Positions 1-9,001 of a stretch of DNA of 40,964 bases are shown one piece after another; the first letter of the stretch is position 1, and the number at the start of each line of letters is the position of its first letter. The notes under the pieces are model-generated. The model searched no databases, was not told where the DNA came from, and saw nothing but the letters and a program-made list of their open reading frames with translations. Location: the NCBI GenBank assembly GCA_025362075.1, contig JANYIL010000214.1:1-40964 (forward strand), given 5' to 3'. The position numbers and the translations under genes were made by a program. This DNA comes from Chloracidobacterium sp. GTDB taxonomy: Bacteria > Acidobacteriota > Blastocatellia > Pyrinomonadales > Pyrinomonadaceae.

Positions 1-383
1 ATGACGATCTTGTCGCTCGGTTTAACATCCGACCACGGCGGTGCAATAATGAAATCGCCGATCTCGGTCGGCTTCCAATGCCGTTTCCATTCGGCCAGCC
101 AATCTTCGTTGACAACTTCCATCGACGTGATCGTATGGGCCGTTTTGGCTGGCAGATCATAAATCTTGAAACCAAGACCGATCTCGCGGAGCAGTTCACC
201 CGTATCAGGCAACTCGTGAAAATAACCGGTCACACGCAAACTCTCATTCGCCGACTTTCGCAGGCTGTCAACCTCGGTACCGAGCGCTTCGAGAGCGTTC
301 AGCCCGTATTGGACAGCATCGACAGCCGCCGCAGATGTCTCGACGTCAATCGCAAACCATTTTTGGGGCACGGGATCGCTCAT
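1..383 (-). CDS. prmA: Ribosomal protein L11 methyltransferase, N-terminal part (truncated by window edge)
   Basis: Manual minus-strand translation MSDPVPQKWFAIDVETSAAAVDAVQYGLNALEALGTEVDSL...DWLAEWKRHWKPTEIGDFIIAPPWSDVKPSDKIVI resembles the PrmA N-terminus. It is open to the window edge, and its ATG overlaps the era stop (ATGA). Confidence 0.8.
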   Translation of the reverse strand, partial: MSDPVPQKWFAIDVETSAAAVDAVQYGLNALEALGTEVDSLRKSANESLRVTGYFHELPDTGELLREIGLGFKIYDLPAKTAHTITSMEVVNEDWLAEWKRHWKPTEIGDFIIAPPWSDVKPSDKIV

Positions 384-1279
384 TGGTGAATACCAATGTC
401 ATCGAGATCGCGTTCGCGATTGCGCCAATCCTCGACGACCTTGACGAATAGCTTGAGGAAGACTTTCTTACCCAAAAGCTTTTCGATATCGACCCGCGCC
501 TTGGTGCCGATATCTTTGATGCGAGAGCCCTGCTTGCCAATGATGATCTTCTTCTGCGACGAGCGCTCAACATAGATCGCGCAAAATATCCTTGTGAGCC
601 CCGGCTCGCTTTCATCAAAAACCTCGGTCACGACCGCCGTCACATACGGGATCTCTTCGCCGGTGGTTGCCAGGATCTTTTCCCTGACCATCTCAGCCGC
701 AATAGCCCGCGTCGATTGATCGGTCATCTCGTCGTCCGCGAATATCGGCTCGCCCGGTGGCAGATGCTTGACGATCTGGTCGAGAAGGTTGTCGATCGCG
801 TCACCCTTGAGCGCGGAAATGGGCACGATCTCGGCAAATTCAAATTCGGTCGAGTAATTCTCTATCAGCGGCAGCAGGGCGGCCTTGTCGTGGAGCTTGT
901 CGATCTTGTTCAGTACGAGCATGCTCGGCTTTTCCGCTTGTTTCACGAGGTCGAACACGAAACGGTCGCCGTTACCCGTCGAAACGGACGAGTCCCGCAT
1001 CAGCACGATCAGGTCGACCGTCATTATCGCGTCGTGCACGGCCGACATCATCCGCCGATTGAGCAGATGTCCGGGTTTATGCACGCCGGGCGTATCGATA
1101 AAAACTATCTGCCCACCCTCGCGATTGACGATGCCCTTGATTCGGTGACGTGTGGTCTGCGGCTTGTTTGAGACAGCCGCGATCTTTTCGCCGACGAGGC
1201 GATTGAGAAGTGTCGATTTTCCGGCATTTGGCCGGCCAATAAGAGCGACATAGCCGCTGCGAAAACTGGTCGATGACAT
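380..1279 (-). CDS. era: GTPase Era
   Basis: G1 GRPNAGKST, G3 DTPGVHKPGH, G4 NKID, and a C-terminal KH domain (IIIGKQGSRIKDIGTKARVDIEKLLGKKVFLKLFVKV). Confidence 0.97.
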   Translation of the reverse strand: MSSTSFRSGYVALIGRPNAGKSTLLNRLVGEKIAAVSNKPQTTRHRIKGIVNREGGQIVFIDTPGVHKPGHLLNRRMMSAVHDAIMTVDLIVLMRDSSVSTGNGDRFVFDLVKQAEKPSMLVLNKIDKLHDKAALLPLIENYSTEFEFAEIVPISALKGDAIDNLLDQIVKHLPPGEPIFADDEMTDQSTRAIAAEMVREKILATTGEEIPYVTAVVTEVFDESEPGLTRIFCAIYVERSSQKKIIIGKQGSRIKDIGTKARVDIEKLLGKKVFLKLFVKVVEDWRNRERDLDDIGIHQ

Positions 1280-1422
1280 TAATTAAACGGTAGCAGAGTT
1301 TCCGGGCAATGCCCACTTACGGTTCGACTTCGGGGAGGAGTAGGCTTATACGCAACAAACGATCATTTGCTTGACAAAGATTAACGTCCGGCAGTGTTTC
1401 GAATCCATGGCAGGCAATGAGG

Positions 1423-3246
1423 TTACGGTTTTATAAGGCGTTGCTTCGCGTCCATAGCTTCGCGGTATGCTCCGTTTTTGACGTCGTTGAGCTTAATGGC
1501 CTCGTCGTAGAGCTTGATAGCGTAGTCGTTTTGATTAAAGAATTCGTAGATACGCCCGAGTGCGACAAATGTCAGTGACAGCAGAGCACTCTCGGTGTAC
1601 TGGTTGGCCGTTCTGAGTACGTTGCTGTAAGCGGTCTTGGCTTCGAGCAGTTTCTTGCCCTGAGCTTCCGCGTCGGTAATTCCCTCGGCCGAGAGGCTCG
1701 CGACCCGCCCCATGCTGTAATAGATCCGGGGCTCCGACGGATACTGGGTCAAAAGCTGCTTTAACTCAGCATTCGCCTTTGGCAGATCCTTGGCATCGAT
1801 CATCTTCTGAATTTCCAGAAGACGTGTCGTCACGGGATTTTCCGCAACGGTGAGGCGCGTTTCAGGATGAAGCTTACGCTCCTCGCGGGCAGCGAGAGCA
1901 CGCTTGCGGATGTCGCCGGAATTAGCTATGCGAGCCGTTTCTTTCGCCGGATCAAAGGTTGCTATCATTTCGCGTAGGGACGCCGCGATGTCGAAACCGG
2001 AATCTTCGACGCCCTTCAACTGCTCGGCAAAATAAAGCGACAGCACCGCGCCTTTTTGATAATCGTCGTACAACTGCAAAGTAGCCTCGTCGTCTAGCGA
2101 TACCTTAAATTTCTTGAGTTCGTCGGTGACCGCCCGTTTGTCGGTATCTATCTTTGCCTGCGCAACGTTTTGCGTCTTGCCGTTTTGCTGTAACTGATCT
2201 ATTTTCTGCCTCGCCTGGTCGGTCGCGATACGGATCTTTTCGAATTCGGCCTGCCGGACATCCACTGCGGCCACGAGCGAATGCGATAGGCACAGGAAAA
2301 TGTCAGGTGAAATATTTGGCAACGTTTTGCGCAGATCGTCGAGCAGCGGTTTAGCCCAATCGTGCATTGCCGAGATCTCCTTGGCCCGGCTAAGAACGAT
2401 CGGATCGACGACAAACTGTAGAAACGCCCGGCGGCCGTCGGAATTGCCGATAACCGTGTCGGGCGGAATGATTACGTAGTAATCGTCGCGAATGTTAAGA
2501 AAATTGATCGTACCCTTTGGTGCGAGGTTTTCGGGGACGACGTAGAAATGACGGTCGTGCTCGCGGGTCTCGATCTTGGTCAGAGTCTGCGTTTTGCTTG
2601 TCCCTTTTTTTGTCTCGATCTTAATCTTTTCGGAAAAAATTAGCTGCGGCCGGGTGTGGAGATAATCAAGCAAGTCGCCCACCATATCACGCGTCGATGA
2701 GCGCAGGTTCCCGTCGGCCAGCAATTTCCCGTCCTTTACGTAATCGTCGAGTTTTGAGCTAATCACGGACCGACGGTAAAATTCGCGGGTGAGCGGAGCA
2801 AAATCGAGTACGTCGAGCAGATTGCCGGGCAGATCATTGGTAATGATCGGATCGGCCAGCTCCGGCACCGGCGTCAGCGTGTAGGCCATCGAGATAAAAG
2901 GCGCAACAATCTCGGCGTCGGTCGCCTTGGCGTTACGTTTTTTGTATTGGAGCACAAAGCCCGAGATCTTTCGCCGAAGGTCTTCCGGCAGACTGGCATT
3001 ATCCTTCAACAATTGCGCGCGAAACTTCGCCCCCTGATCCGAAAGCGGCGTGTTGATCAGCTTTTCCTCAACGCCGGCAGCATTCGTCGTGGTCGCCATT
3101 TCGAGTGCCGCGAGGACGACGATAAGACGCTTATCCGGTTCGACGCGGACGCCGTAATTCGTCAGGTCAAAGCCGGGTGCCGGGGCCTGGCCCGAGACAC
3201 CCAGGGCGAAAATCGCCATCATCAAAAATAAAAAAACTCTCTTCAT
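1423..3246 (-). CDS. Secreted protein with C-terminal TPR-like repeats, otherwise uncharacterised
   Basis: Signal peptide MKRVFLFLMMAIFALGVSGQA from an internal ATG at 3246. The C-terminus has a TPR pattern (PSEPRIYYSMGRVASL..., YAIKLYDEAIKLN). Confidence 0.75.
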   Translation of the reverse strand: MKRVFLFLMMAIFALGVSGQAPAPGFDLTNYGVRVEPDKRLIVVLAALEMATTTNAAGVEEKLINTPLSDQGAKFRAQLLKDNASLPEDLRRKISGFVLQYKKRNAKATDAEIVAPFISMAYTLTPVPELADPIITNDLPGNLLDVLDFAPLTREFYRRSVISSKLDDYVKDGKLLADGNLRSSTRDMVGDLLDYLHTRPQLIFSEKIKIETKKGTSKTQTLTKIETREHDRHFYVVPENLAPKGTINFLNIRDDYYVIIPPDTVIGNSDGRRAFLQFVVDPIVLSRAKEISAMHDWAKPLLDDLRKTLPNISPDIFLCLSHSLVAAVDVRQAEFEKIRIATDQARQKIDQLQQNGKTQNVAQAKIDTDKRAVTDELKKFKVSLDDEATLQLYDDYQKGAVLSLYFAEQLKGVEDSGFDIAASLREMIATFDPAKETARIANSGDIRKRALAAREERKLHPETRLTVAENPVTTRLLEIQKMIDAKDLPKANAELKQLLTQYPSEPRIYYSMGRVASLSAEGITDAEAQGKKLLEAKTAYSNVLRTANQYTESALLSLTFVALGRIYEFFNQNDYAIKLYDEAIKLNDVKNGAYREAMDAKQRLIKP

Positions 3247-3417
3247 TGATAAAATCGTTTCGATCCTAAAGAAATTCGCTCTAATTAAAGATGATGTTAG
3301 CTCCGTCAAAGATGTATTAAACCTGTCGCAAAAATGCGAAAGGATAAAGGAACAAACTGCTTTTCCTTTACCCTTGGTCAAAATTGCCGGACGTAATGCT
3401 AATGAGCGCCGCTCTAT

Positions 3418-3765
3418 TTAGTTATAGCTTGCAAGAGCCTCGCCTTCGTCATCGTAAACGTCGAAAACGGTCAAAAGCTTAGTAATCGCAAGGAGATCCT
3501 GGATCTTCTGTGTCAATTTCAAGAGCTTTAACGTGCCGCCTTCCTTTTTAACGGCAGTAAAGCTCGAAACCAGCTCACCGATACCGCTCGAATCAATATA
3601 CCCGACACCCGCCAGATTGAGCAGGATCTTGTTTTTGCCTTCGCCAAGCAATCGACGGATAGTCGTTCGCAGTGCAACGCTTCCCTCGCCGATCGTAACT
3701 TTGCCGCTAAGATCAAGGATCGTAACGTCGCCCGCCTGGCGTTCCGAAATTGTAATATCTGCCAT
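3418..3765 (-). CDS. STAS-domain anti-sigma factor antagonist (SpoIIAA/RsbV-like)
   Basis: 115 aa, STAS pattern [16 protein letters not shown]...[22 protein letters not shown] with the phospho-acceptor region DSSG. Purine-rich RBS upstream. Confidence 0.93.
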   Translation of the reverse strand: MADITISERQAGDVTILDLSGKVTIGEGSVALRTTIRRLLGEGKNKILLNLAGVGYIDSSGIGELVSSFTAVKKEGGTLKLLKLTQKIQDLLAITKLLTVFDVYDDEGEALASYN

Positions 3766-3850
3766 GTGTTTCTCCTCTTAACTTAATTATTAATTGCGAT
3801 AGCCGATTTTAGAACAATATCAATTCAAAAGTCCAAACTGCAATTGGTTA

Positions 3851-4261
3851 TTATCGCCGCTTCACCATTTTGACGACCATCCCTCCATCGTCGTGATTTG
3901 ACCAGCTCACTTCGTCCATAAACGAATTCATAAAGAGTATCCCGCGACCGCTTGCCTTCAAGAGATTTTCGGGATTCGTCGGATCCGGAATATCGTCAAC
4001 CGCAAAACCACTGCCATGGTCTCGAACCATTACCTCAAACCCGTCGGACGAATCGGCGAACGTAACCTCGACGTATTTCGACTCGTCAAATTTGTTGCCG
4101 TGCTTAACCGCATTGGCGACCGATTCGCGGATCGCAAGGTCGATGGCGGAGACGAAATCGTCACCAAAACCTCGGCTCTTGGCGAATTCGTCCGCTTCGA
4201 TCGCCGCTTGATCGACTGATTCGATGCGGCTTGGCAGCTTGATCTCTCTTATCTCAGACAC
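3851..4261 (-). CDS. HATPase_c serine-protein kinase / anti-sigma regulatory factor (SpoIIAB/RsbW-like)
   Basis: IRESVANAVKHGNK N-box, VMVRDHGSGFAVDDIPDP, GRGILFMNSFMDEV. Confidence 0.92.
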   Translation of the reverse strand: MSEIREIKLPSRIESVDQAAIEADEFAKSRGFGDDFVSAIDLAIRESVANAVKHGNKFDESKYVEVTFADSSDGFEVMVRDHGSGFAVDDIPDPTNPENLLKASGRGILFMNSFMDEVSWSNHDDGGMVVKMVKRR

Positions 4262-4338
4262 AGTATGTTCTGTAAGTTAGCCGTTTAAGGCAGTTGCTGT
4301 CAAGACAAAACAGCCAGTTTCGGTCTAAGATTGTAAAT

Positions 4339-5640
4339 ATGAAGATCAGCCCCGCGTCACACGTGCGCGGAACCATCCGGCTTCCCGGTGACAAATCGAT
4401 ATCCCACCGGGCGGCAATGCTGTCGGCAATGGCCGTCGGCGAGACGCGAATCGACAATTTCGCGTCGGCCGAGGACTGTGCCTCGACCATCTCGTGTCTC
4501 CGGTCTTTGGGCGTCGCGATAGAGCGCGCCGGCAATACCGTCGTCATAAATGGCGTCGGTAAAACGGGCTTTTTCCCGCCTGCTGGGCCATTGGATTGCG
4601 GTAATAGCGGCACGACCATGCGACTGCTTTCGGGGATCGTTGCCGGACAAGATTTTCCTTGCGTCCTCATCGGAGACGAATCACTGCAAATGCGGCCGAT
4701 GAAACGAATCATTGGGCCGCTCACCGAAATGGGAGCCGCGATCACATCCAACGACGGCCGGGCCCCGCTCAGCATATCCGGCAAAAACCCGTTGACGGCG
4801 ATTGAATATCGGCCACCCGTTGCGTCGGCTCAAATAAAATCATGCGTCTTGCTCGCCGGGCTTAATGCGGATGGCGAAACCACCGTTATCGAAACCGTCC
4901 AGACCCGCGACCACACCGAGCGAATGCTGCGTTGGTTTGGCGTTGATGTCGCCGCCACCGAAACTGAAGGCGGCTTGCGGATCACTGTCTCAGGTGACGC
5001 CGTACTCACGTCACGCGACCTCATTGTTCCGTCGGACATCTCGTCGGCGGCCTTCTTCATGGTCGCTGCGGCGTGCCTCCGGGGGTCCGACATCGTGCTG
5101 CCAAACGTCGGTTTCAATGCCAGCCGGGCGGCGATCTTTGATGTCCTTGGCGATCTGGGGGCCAACATGCGGTTGACAGGTCAGCGTGAAGTCAACAACG
5201 AACCGGTCGCCACCATCCGCACCCAAGGGGGGATTTCGGCCGCCAAAACACCTAGAGCGAACCTTGTAAACGGGCCCACGGTCGCCAATCTGGTCGACGA
5301 GGTCCCGATCCTCGCCGTGTTCGGCACTCAGATAGATGGCGGCATCGAAATACGCGATGCCGCCGAGCTTCGCGTTAAAGAATCCGATAGAATTGCGGCG
5401 ATCGTCGAAAATCTCCGCCGCATGGGGGCCACGGTCGAGGAATTTCCCGATGGCCTAAAGGTCGAACGTTCGGACCTCGCGGGAGCGGTGATCGATTCAT
5501 TCGGTGATCACCGCATAGCGATGGCATTCGCCGTCGCCGGCCTGCTCGCGAGCGGCGAAACGGAGATCACCCGTGCGGAATGCGCCGATATCTCATTTCC
5601 GGGCTTTTTTGATACGCTTGCCTCGATCACAGATGCGTAA
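4339..5640 (+). CDS. aroA: 3-phosphoshikimate 1-carboxyvinyltransferase (EPSP synthase)
   Basis: GTIRLPGDKSISHRAAML, DCGNSGTTMRLLSGI, ELRVKESDRIAAI, FGDHRIAMAFAVAGL. The ATG at 4339 is preferred over the track start at 4294. Confidence 0.97.
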   Translation: MKISPASHVRGTIRLPGDKSISHRAAMLSAMAVGETRIDNFASAEDCASTISCLRSLGVAIERAGNTVVINGVGKTGFFPPAGPLDCGNSGTTMRLLSGIVAGQDFPCVLIGDESLQMRPMKRIIGPLTEMGAAITSNDGRAPLSISGKNPLTAIEYRPPVASAQIKSCVLLAGLNADGETTVIETVQTRDHTERMLRWFGVDVAATETEGGLRITVSGDAVLTSRDLIVPSDISSAAFFMVAAACLRGSDIVLPNVGFNASRAAIFDVLGDLGANMRLTGQREVNNEPVATIRTQGGISAAKTPRANLVNGPTVANLVDEVPILAVFGTQIDGGIEIRDAAELRVKESDRIAAIVENLRRMGATVEEFPDGLKVERSDLAGAVIDSFGDHRIAMAFAVAGLLASGETEITRAECADISFPGFFDTLASITDA

Positions 5641-6148
5641 AGACACTCGCATAGCGTTGACTGGTTTCATGGGCGTCGGTAAATCGAGCGTCGCGCGGCA
5701 TCTGGCGCATGTATTGAAATGCCGTTGGATCGACCTCGACCGCGTAATCGAGGAGAATGCGGGAAGAATCGTGGCCGATATTATCGATCAGGACGGTATC
5801 GATTTTTACCGCACGCTCGAAGCTCAAAATCTGGAACGTGTCCTAAATGACACCGATTCCAATATACTGAGTCTCGGCGGCGGAACATGGACCGTTCCCG
5901 CCAACCGCGAACTGATAAAAGGCAATGGTTTTACCAGCGTCTGGCTCGAATCGTCGTTCGAGCATTGCTGGCTGAACATCACCTATTCGCGCAAGGATCG
6001 CCCGCTTGCCCGCGACAAAACGGCGACCCGCAAACTTTTTGAGGATCGGCAAAAGGTATATTGTCTAGCCGATTGGCATTTTATCGTCCGCGCTGATTAC
6101 ACCTCGTATCAGGTCGCAAAGCAGATCGCCGACGAAATTTTCTCGTGA
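5633..6148 (+). CDS. aroK: Shikimate kinase
   Basis: Walker A GFMGVGKSSVARHL, WIDLDRVIEENAG, LSLGGGTW, RKDRPLAR. The ATG at 5633 overlaps the aroA stop by 8 nt. Confidence 0.92.
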   Translation: MRKDTRIALTGFMGVGKSSVARHLAHVLKCRWIDLDRVIEENAGRIVADIIDQDGIDFYRTLEAQNLERVLNDTDSNILSLGGGTWTVPANRELIKGNGFTSVWLESSFEHCWLNITYSRKDRPLARDKTATRKLFEDRQKVYCLADWHFIVRADYTSYQVAKQIADEIFS

Positions 6149-6325
6149 AATCCGCATTTTTATCTTGCGAAATTTTCTAATTTCAATCACTATAATCTCA
6201 CTAATTAATTAGAGCTTGCCGCCGGGGTTTTTGGGGGCGAGTGTCGGTTGCTTAGGATCGCCTATATTCATTGGGTATTTGCGATAATAGACGTACATAA
6301 TAAACAGAATTTTTCGGGAGGAAAA

Positions 6326-6802
6326 ATGAAAGTTCAATTTTTAACAGTTCTAATGCTGGCGGTCGCTTTATTCATGAGCGCGTGCGGCAAGAGCGATGCT
6401 GACCTGACAAAAGCGGCCACCGACAAGCTGACCGCCGACAAGGTTACGGGCGTGACTGTCGCCGTCAAAGACGGCGTCGCCACGCTGACGGGCGAGGTTG
6501 CGGACATTACGGTTAAGAGCAAGGCTGAGACTTCTGTCAAAGCCGTCGAGGGCATCAAGTCGGTGACCAATAACTGCACAGTTAAACCACCGCCACCACC
6601 ACCGCCACCGTCACCGGACAAGATGCTTGAAGGCACGATCAACGAGTCGCTCAAGAAGAAAAACATCACCGGCGTAACCGTTGCGGTAGCTAACGGCGAA
6701 GTAACGCTGAGCGGAACAGTCGACAAGGCAAAGGTTGCCGAAGTCATGATGTCCGCAAACGAAGCCAAGCCTAAGAAAGTCATCAATAATCTCAACAAAT
6801 AG
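6326..6802 (+). CDS. Lipoprotein with two BON domains joined by a polyproline linker
   Basis: Lipobox FMSAC, two copies of (ITGV)TVAV..G.VTL.G.V, linker KPPPPPPPPSPDK. RBS gggagg before the ATG at 6326. Confidence 0.88.
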   Translation: MKVQFLTVLMLAVALFMSACGKSDADLTKAATDKLTADKVTGVTVAVKDGVATLTGEVADITVKSKAETSVKAVEGIKSVTNNCTVKPPPPPPPPSPDKMLEGTINESLKKKNITGVTVAVANGEVTLSGTVDKAKVAEVMMSANEAKPKKVINNLNK

Positions 6803-6818
6803 GCCGACAGGAGGAAAT

Positions 6819-7193
6819 ATGTCACTACAAGAAAAATATCAATCACTTCTTGAACTCGCGAATTCCAACGGCACGACCTATACGCTAGAGGAAGGCGATG
6901 GAGTTTTACACATCAATGGTTCGGCCCCGGACGACGCGGCGAAAGCTGCTCTCTGGGCCGAATACGAAACCCTCGACCCTGGCTTTTCGTCGAGCGACCT
7001 GATCCTGAATGTCACCACCGGAGGGGGCGACGCCGGCGGCGGTGCCAATACATACACCGTCGAACCAGGCGACAGCCTGTCGAAGATCGGTGCCAAATAC
7101 GGCGTTGCATGGAAGGCGATCTTCGACGCCAACCGCGACACCATCCACAACCCGGATATGATCCATCCGGGACAGGAAATTAAGATTCCTTAA
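6819..7193 (+). CDS. LysM-domain protein with a BON-like N-terminal region (YgaU/Kbp-like)
   Basis: C-terminal LysM TYTVEPGDSLSKIGAKYGVAWKAIFDANRDTIHNPDMIHPGQEIKIP. RBS aggagg. Confidence 0.88.
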   Translation: MSLQEKYQSLLELANSNGTTYTLEEGDGVLHINGSAPDDAAKAALWAEYETLDPGFSSSDLILNVTTGGGDAGGGANTYTVEPGDSLSKIGAKYGVAWKAIFDANRDTIHNPDMIHPGQEIKIP

Positions 7194-7216
7194 GTGGAAA
7201 CTTTGATAGTCTGATC

Positions 7217-7253
7217 TAAGCCTGCTCATCTCGATGGGCAGGCTTAATTTTTT
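7217..7253 (+). terminator. Intrinsic terminator downstream of the LysM gene
   Basis: taagcctgctcat-ctcg-atgggcaggctta stem (about 12-13 bp including one G-T pair) followed by attttttc. Confidence 0.88.
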
Positions 7254-7371
7254 CGCCACAAATCATACAAATAACAGGAACAGGAGATTCAATTCTCATT
7301 CGTGCCGTTCGTGTCATTAGGGGCTAATTTCTGATTCGATAGTTTGCTACTAATTTGCTACATTTCAGTTA

Positions 7372-8958
7372 ATGTCTTTGGAAACAGACTTTATCGTCAT
7401 CGGCAGCGGCGTAGCGGGTTTGCGGGCGAGTATCGAGCTTGCAAAAGGCGGTGCGAGCGTTGCCGTTCTTACCAAGGATAAGGCCAGCGAATCGAACACG
7501 GAATATGCCCAGGGCGGCGTTGCGGTCGTTCTCTCAGAAGATGATAATGCCGAGCTGCACGAGGATGATACGCTCGTCGCAGGAGCCGGGCTTTGCGACC
7601 CGCTTGCTGTCGAAACGCTCGTCACCGAAGGCACAAAATACATCAAGGAACTGATCGATTGGGGCATCGAATTTGACCGCGAGGGCGGCAAGCTGCTGAT
7701 GGGGCAAGAGGCGGCCCATTCACGGCGGCGTATTTTGCACGCTCATGGCGATTCGACCGGAGCGGAATTTGTCCGCTCGCTGATCGCCCGGGCCGGAGCG
7801 GAAAAAACAATCAATCTCACTCCATTTGCGAACACCGAGAGCCTGATCATTAACAACGGCATATGCGTTGGCGTCCGTTTCCGCGATCCCGTCCTGCGTG
7901 CTCCGCGCGAACTCTACGCCAAAGCCGTGATCATGTGTACCGGCGGTGCCGGACAGCTTTATATGCATACGACCAATCCGCCGGTCGCGACAGGTGACGG
8001 GATGGCGATGGCGTATTTTGCGGGGGCCGAGATGGCGGATATGGAGTTTGTCCAGTTTCACCCGACGGCCCTCGATCTCGAAAAAGCCCCCAGATTTCTT
8101 CTGACCGAGGCGATGCGCGGCGAGGGCGGTATTCTCAAAAACAAATACGGCGAACGCTTTATGCCGCACTACGACGAACGGCTCGAGCTTGCACCCCGCG
8201 ACATCGTCTCACGCTCGATCGTCGCCGAAATGCGGCGAACCGGCACGCGAAACGTCTTTCTCGACATGACCGCACTCGACGAAGATTTCCTAAAACATCG
8301 GTTCCCCAAAATTTACGCAACCTGTGCTACCTTCGGCCTCAATATCGCAAAAGACCCTTTGCCTGTTTCGCCCGCGTCGCATTATTGCATGGGCGGCATC
8401 CGCACCGACCTTTGGGGCCGCAGTACGCTGCCGGGCCTTTATGCCGCCGGTGAGGTAACGTGTACAGGTGTTCATGGAGCCAATCGACTGGCGTCCAATT
8501 CCCTACTTGAGGGACTGGTGTTCGGTGCCCGTGCGGGTGAAGCCGCAGCAAAGGATAGTTCCGAGTTCCGAGTTCCGAGTTCCGGGTTGGGAACTCCAAA
8601 ACTTGGAACTTGGAACTCGGGACTCGGGACGGCGATGTCAACAGCGGTTAAGAAACGCGTCAAACGAATAATGTGGGAACGCGTCGGCATTATCCGCGAC
8701 CGCGACTCGCTGCGACGTGCCTTGAAAGAATTTGAGCAGATCGCGGCGGGTAATTTGAGCACTTCGTCGAGAAATTTCGTCACCCTTGCAAAACTTGTCG
8801 CTTCCGCCGCTCTCTGGCGAGAAGAGTCACGCGGCGGCCATTTTCGTTCCGATTTCCCTGAGCAGCATGAGGAATGGCGCGTTCATTCGATCCAGCGTCT
8901 TGACACCGGCATTTCTTCGGCGTCGCAAATGAATTTTGACACCGCCCGTGCGGAATAG
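7372..8958 (+). CDS. nadB: L-aspartate oxidase
   Basis: FAD motif DFIVIGSGVAGLRASIELA, EYAQGGVAVVLSEDDN, HSRRRILHAHGDSTGAEF, SHYCMGGIRTD, GEVTCTGVHGANRLASNSLLEGLVFG. Contains an in-frame repeat insertion (see repeat feature). Confidence 0.95.
   Translation: MSLETDFIVIGSGVAGLRASIELAKGGASVAVLTKDKASESNTEYAQGGVAVVLSEDDNAELHEDDTLVAGAGLCDPLAVETLVTEGTKYIKELIDWGIEFDREGGKLLMGQEAAHSRRRILHAHGDSTGAEFVRSLIARAGAEKTINLTPFANTESLIINNGICVGVRFRDPVLRAPRELYAKAVIMCTGGAGQLYMHTTNPPVATGDGMAMAYFAGAEMADMEFVQFHPTALDLEKAPRFLLTEAMRGEGGILKNKYGERFMPHYDERLELAPRDIVSRSIVAEMRRTGTRNVFLDMTALDEDFLKHRFPKIYATCATFGLNIAKDPLPVSPASHYCMGGIRTDLWGRSTLPGLYAAGEVTCTGVHGANRLASNSLLEGLVFGARAGEAAAKDSSEFRVPSSGLGTPKLGTWNSGLGTAMSTAVKKRVKRIMWERVGIIRDRDSLRRALKEFEQIAAGNLSTSSRNFVTLAKLVASAALWREESRGGHFRSDFPEQHEEWRVHSIQRLDTGISSASQMNFDTARAE
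8557..8630. repeat. Heptad-repeat palindrome inside nadB
   Basis: Four tandem AGTTCCG (8557-8584), a spacer, then inverted heptads AACTTGG, AACTTGG, AACTCGG, GACTCGG (8600-8627). Encodes approximately SSEFRVPSSGLGTPKLGTWNSGLGT. Confidence 0.9.
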
Positions 8959-9001
8959 TTAAAATCGACCAAACCGGAAATCCGTTAGCAATAGATCCGC
9001 A

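Noticed and set aside
716-1171. 151-aa plus-strand ORF
   Set aside because: Fully antisense to era. Low-complexity His/Arg/Val composition is typical of a shadow ORF.
6334-6846. 170-aa minus-strand ORF
   Set aside because: Antisense to the BON lipoprotein gene; its poly-Gly run is the complement of the polyproline linker.
7255-7320. Possible degenerate inverted repeat (gccacaaatcatacaaat / attcgtgccgttcgtgtc)
   Set aside because: Pairing too weak by eye to separate from chance, although words resemble the other repeat families.
7720-8169. 149-aa minus-strand ORF
   Set aside because: Shadow ORF inside nadB, no domain signature.
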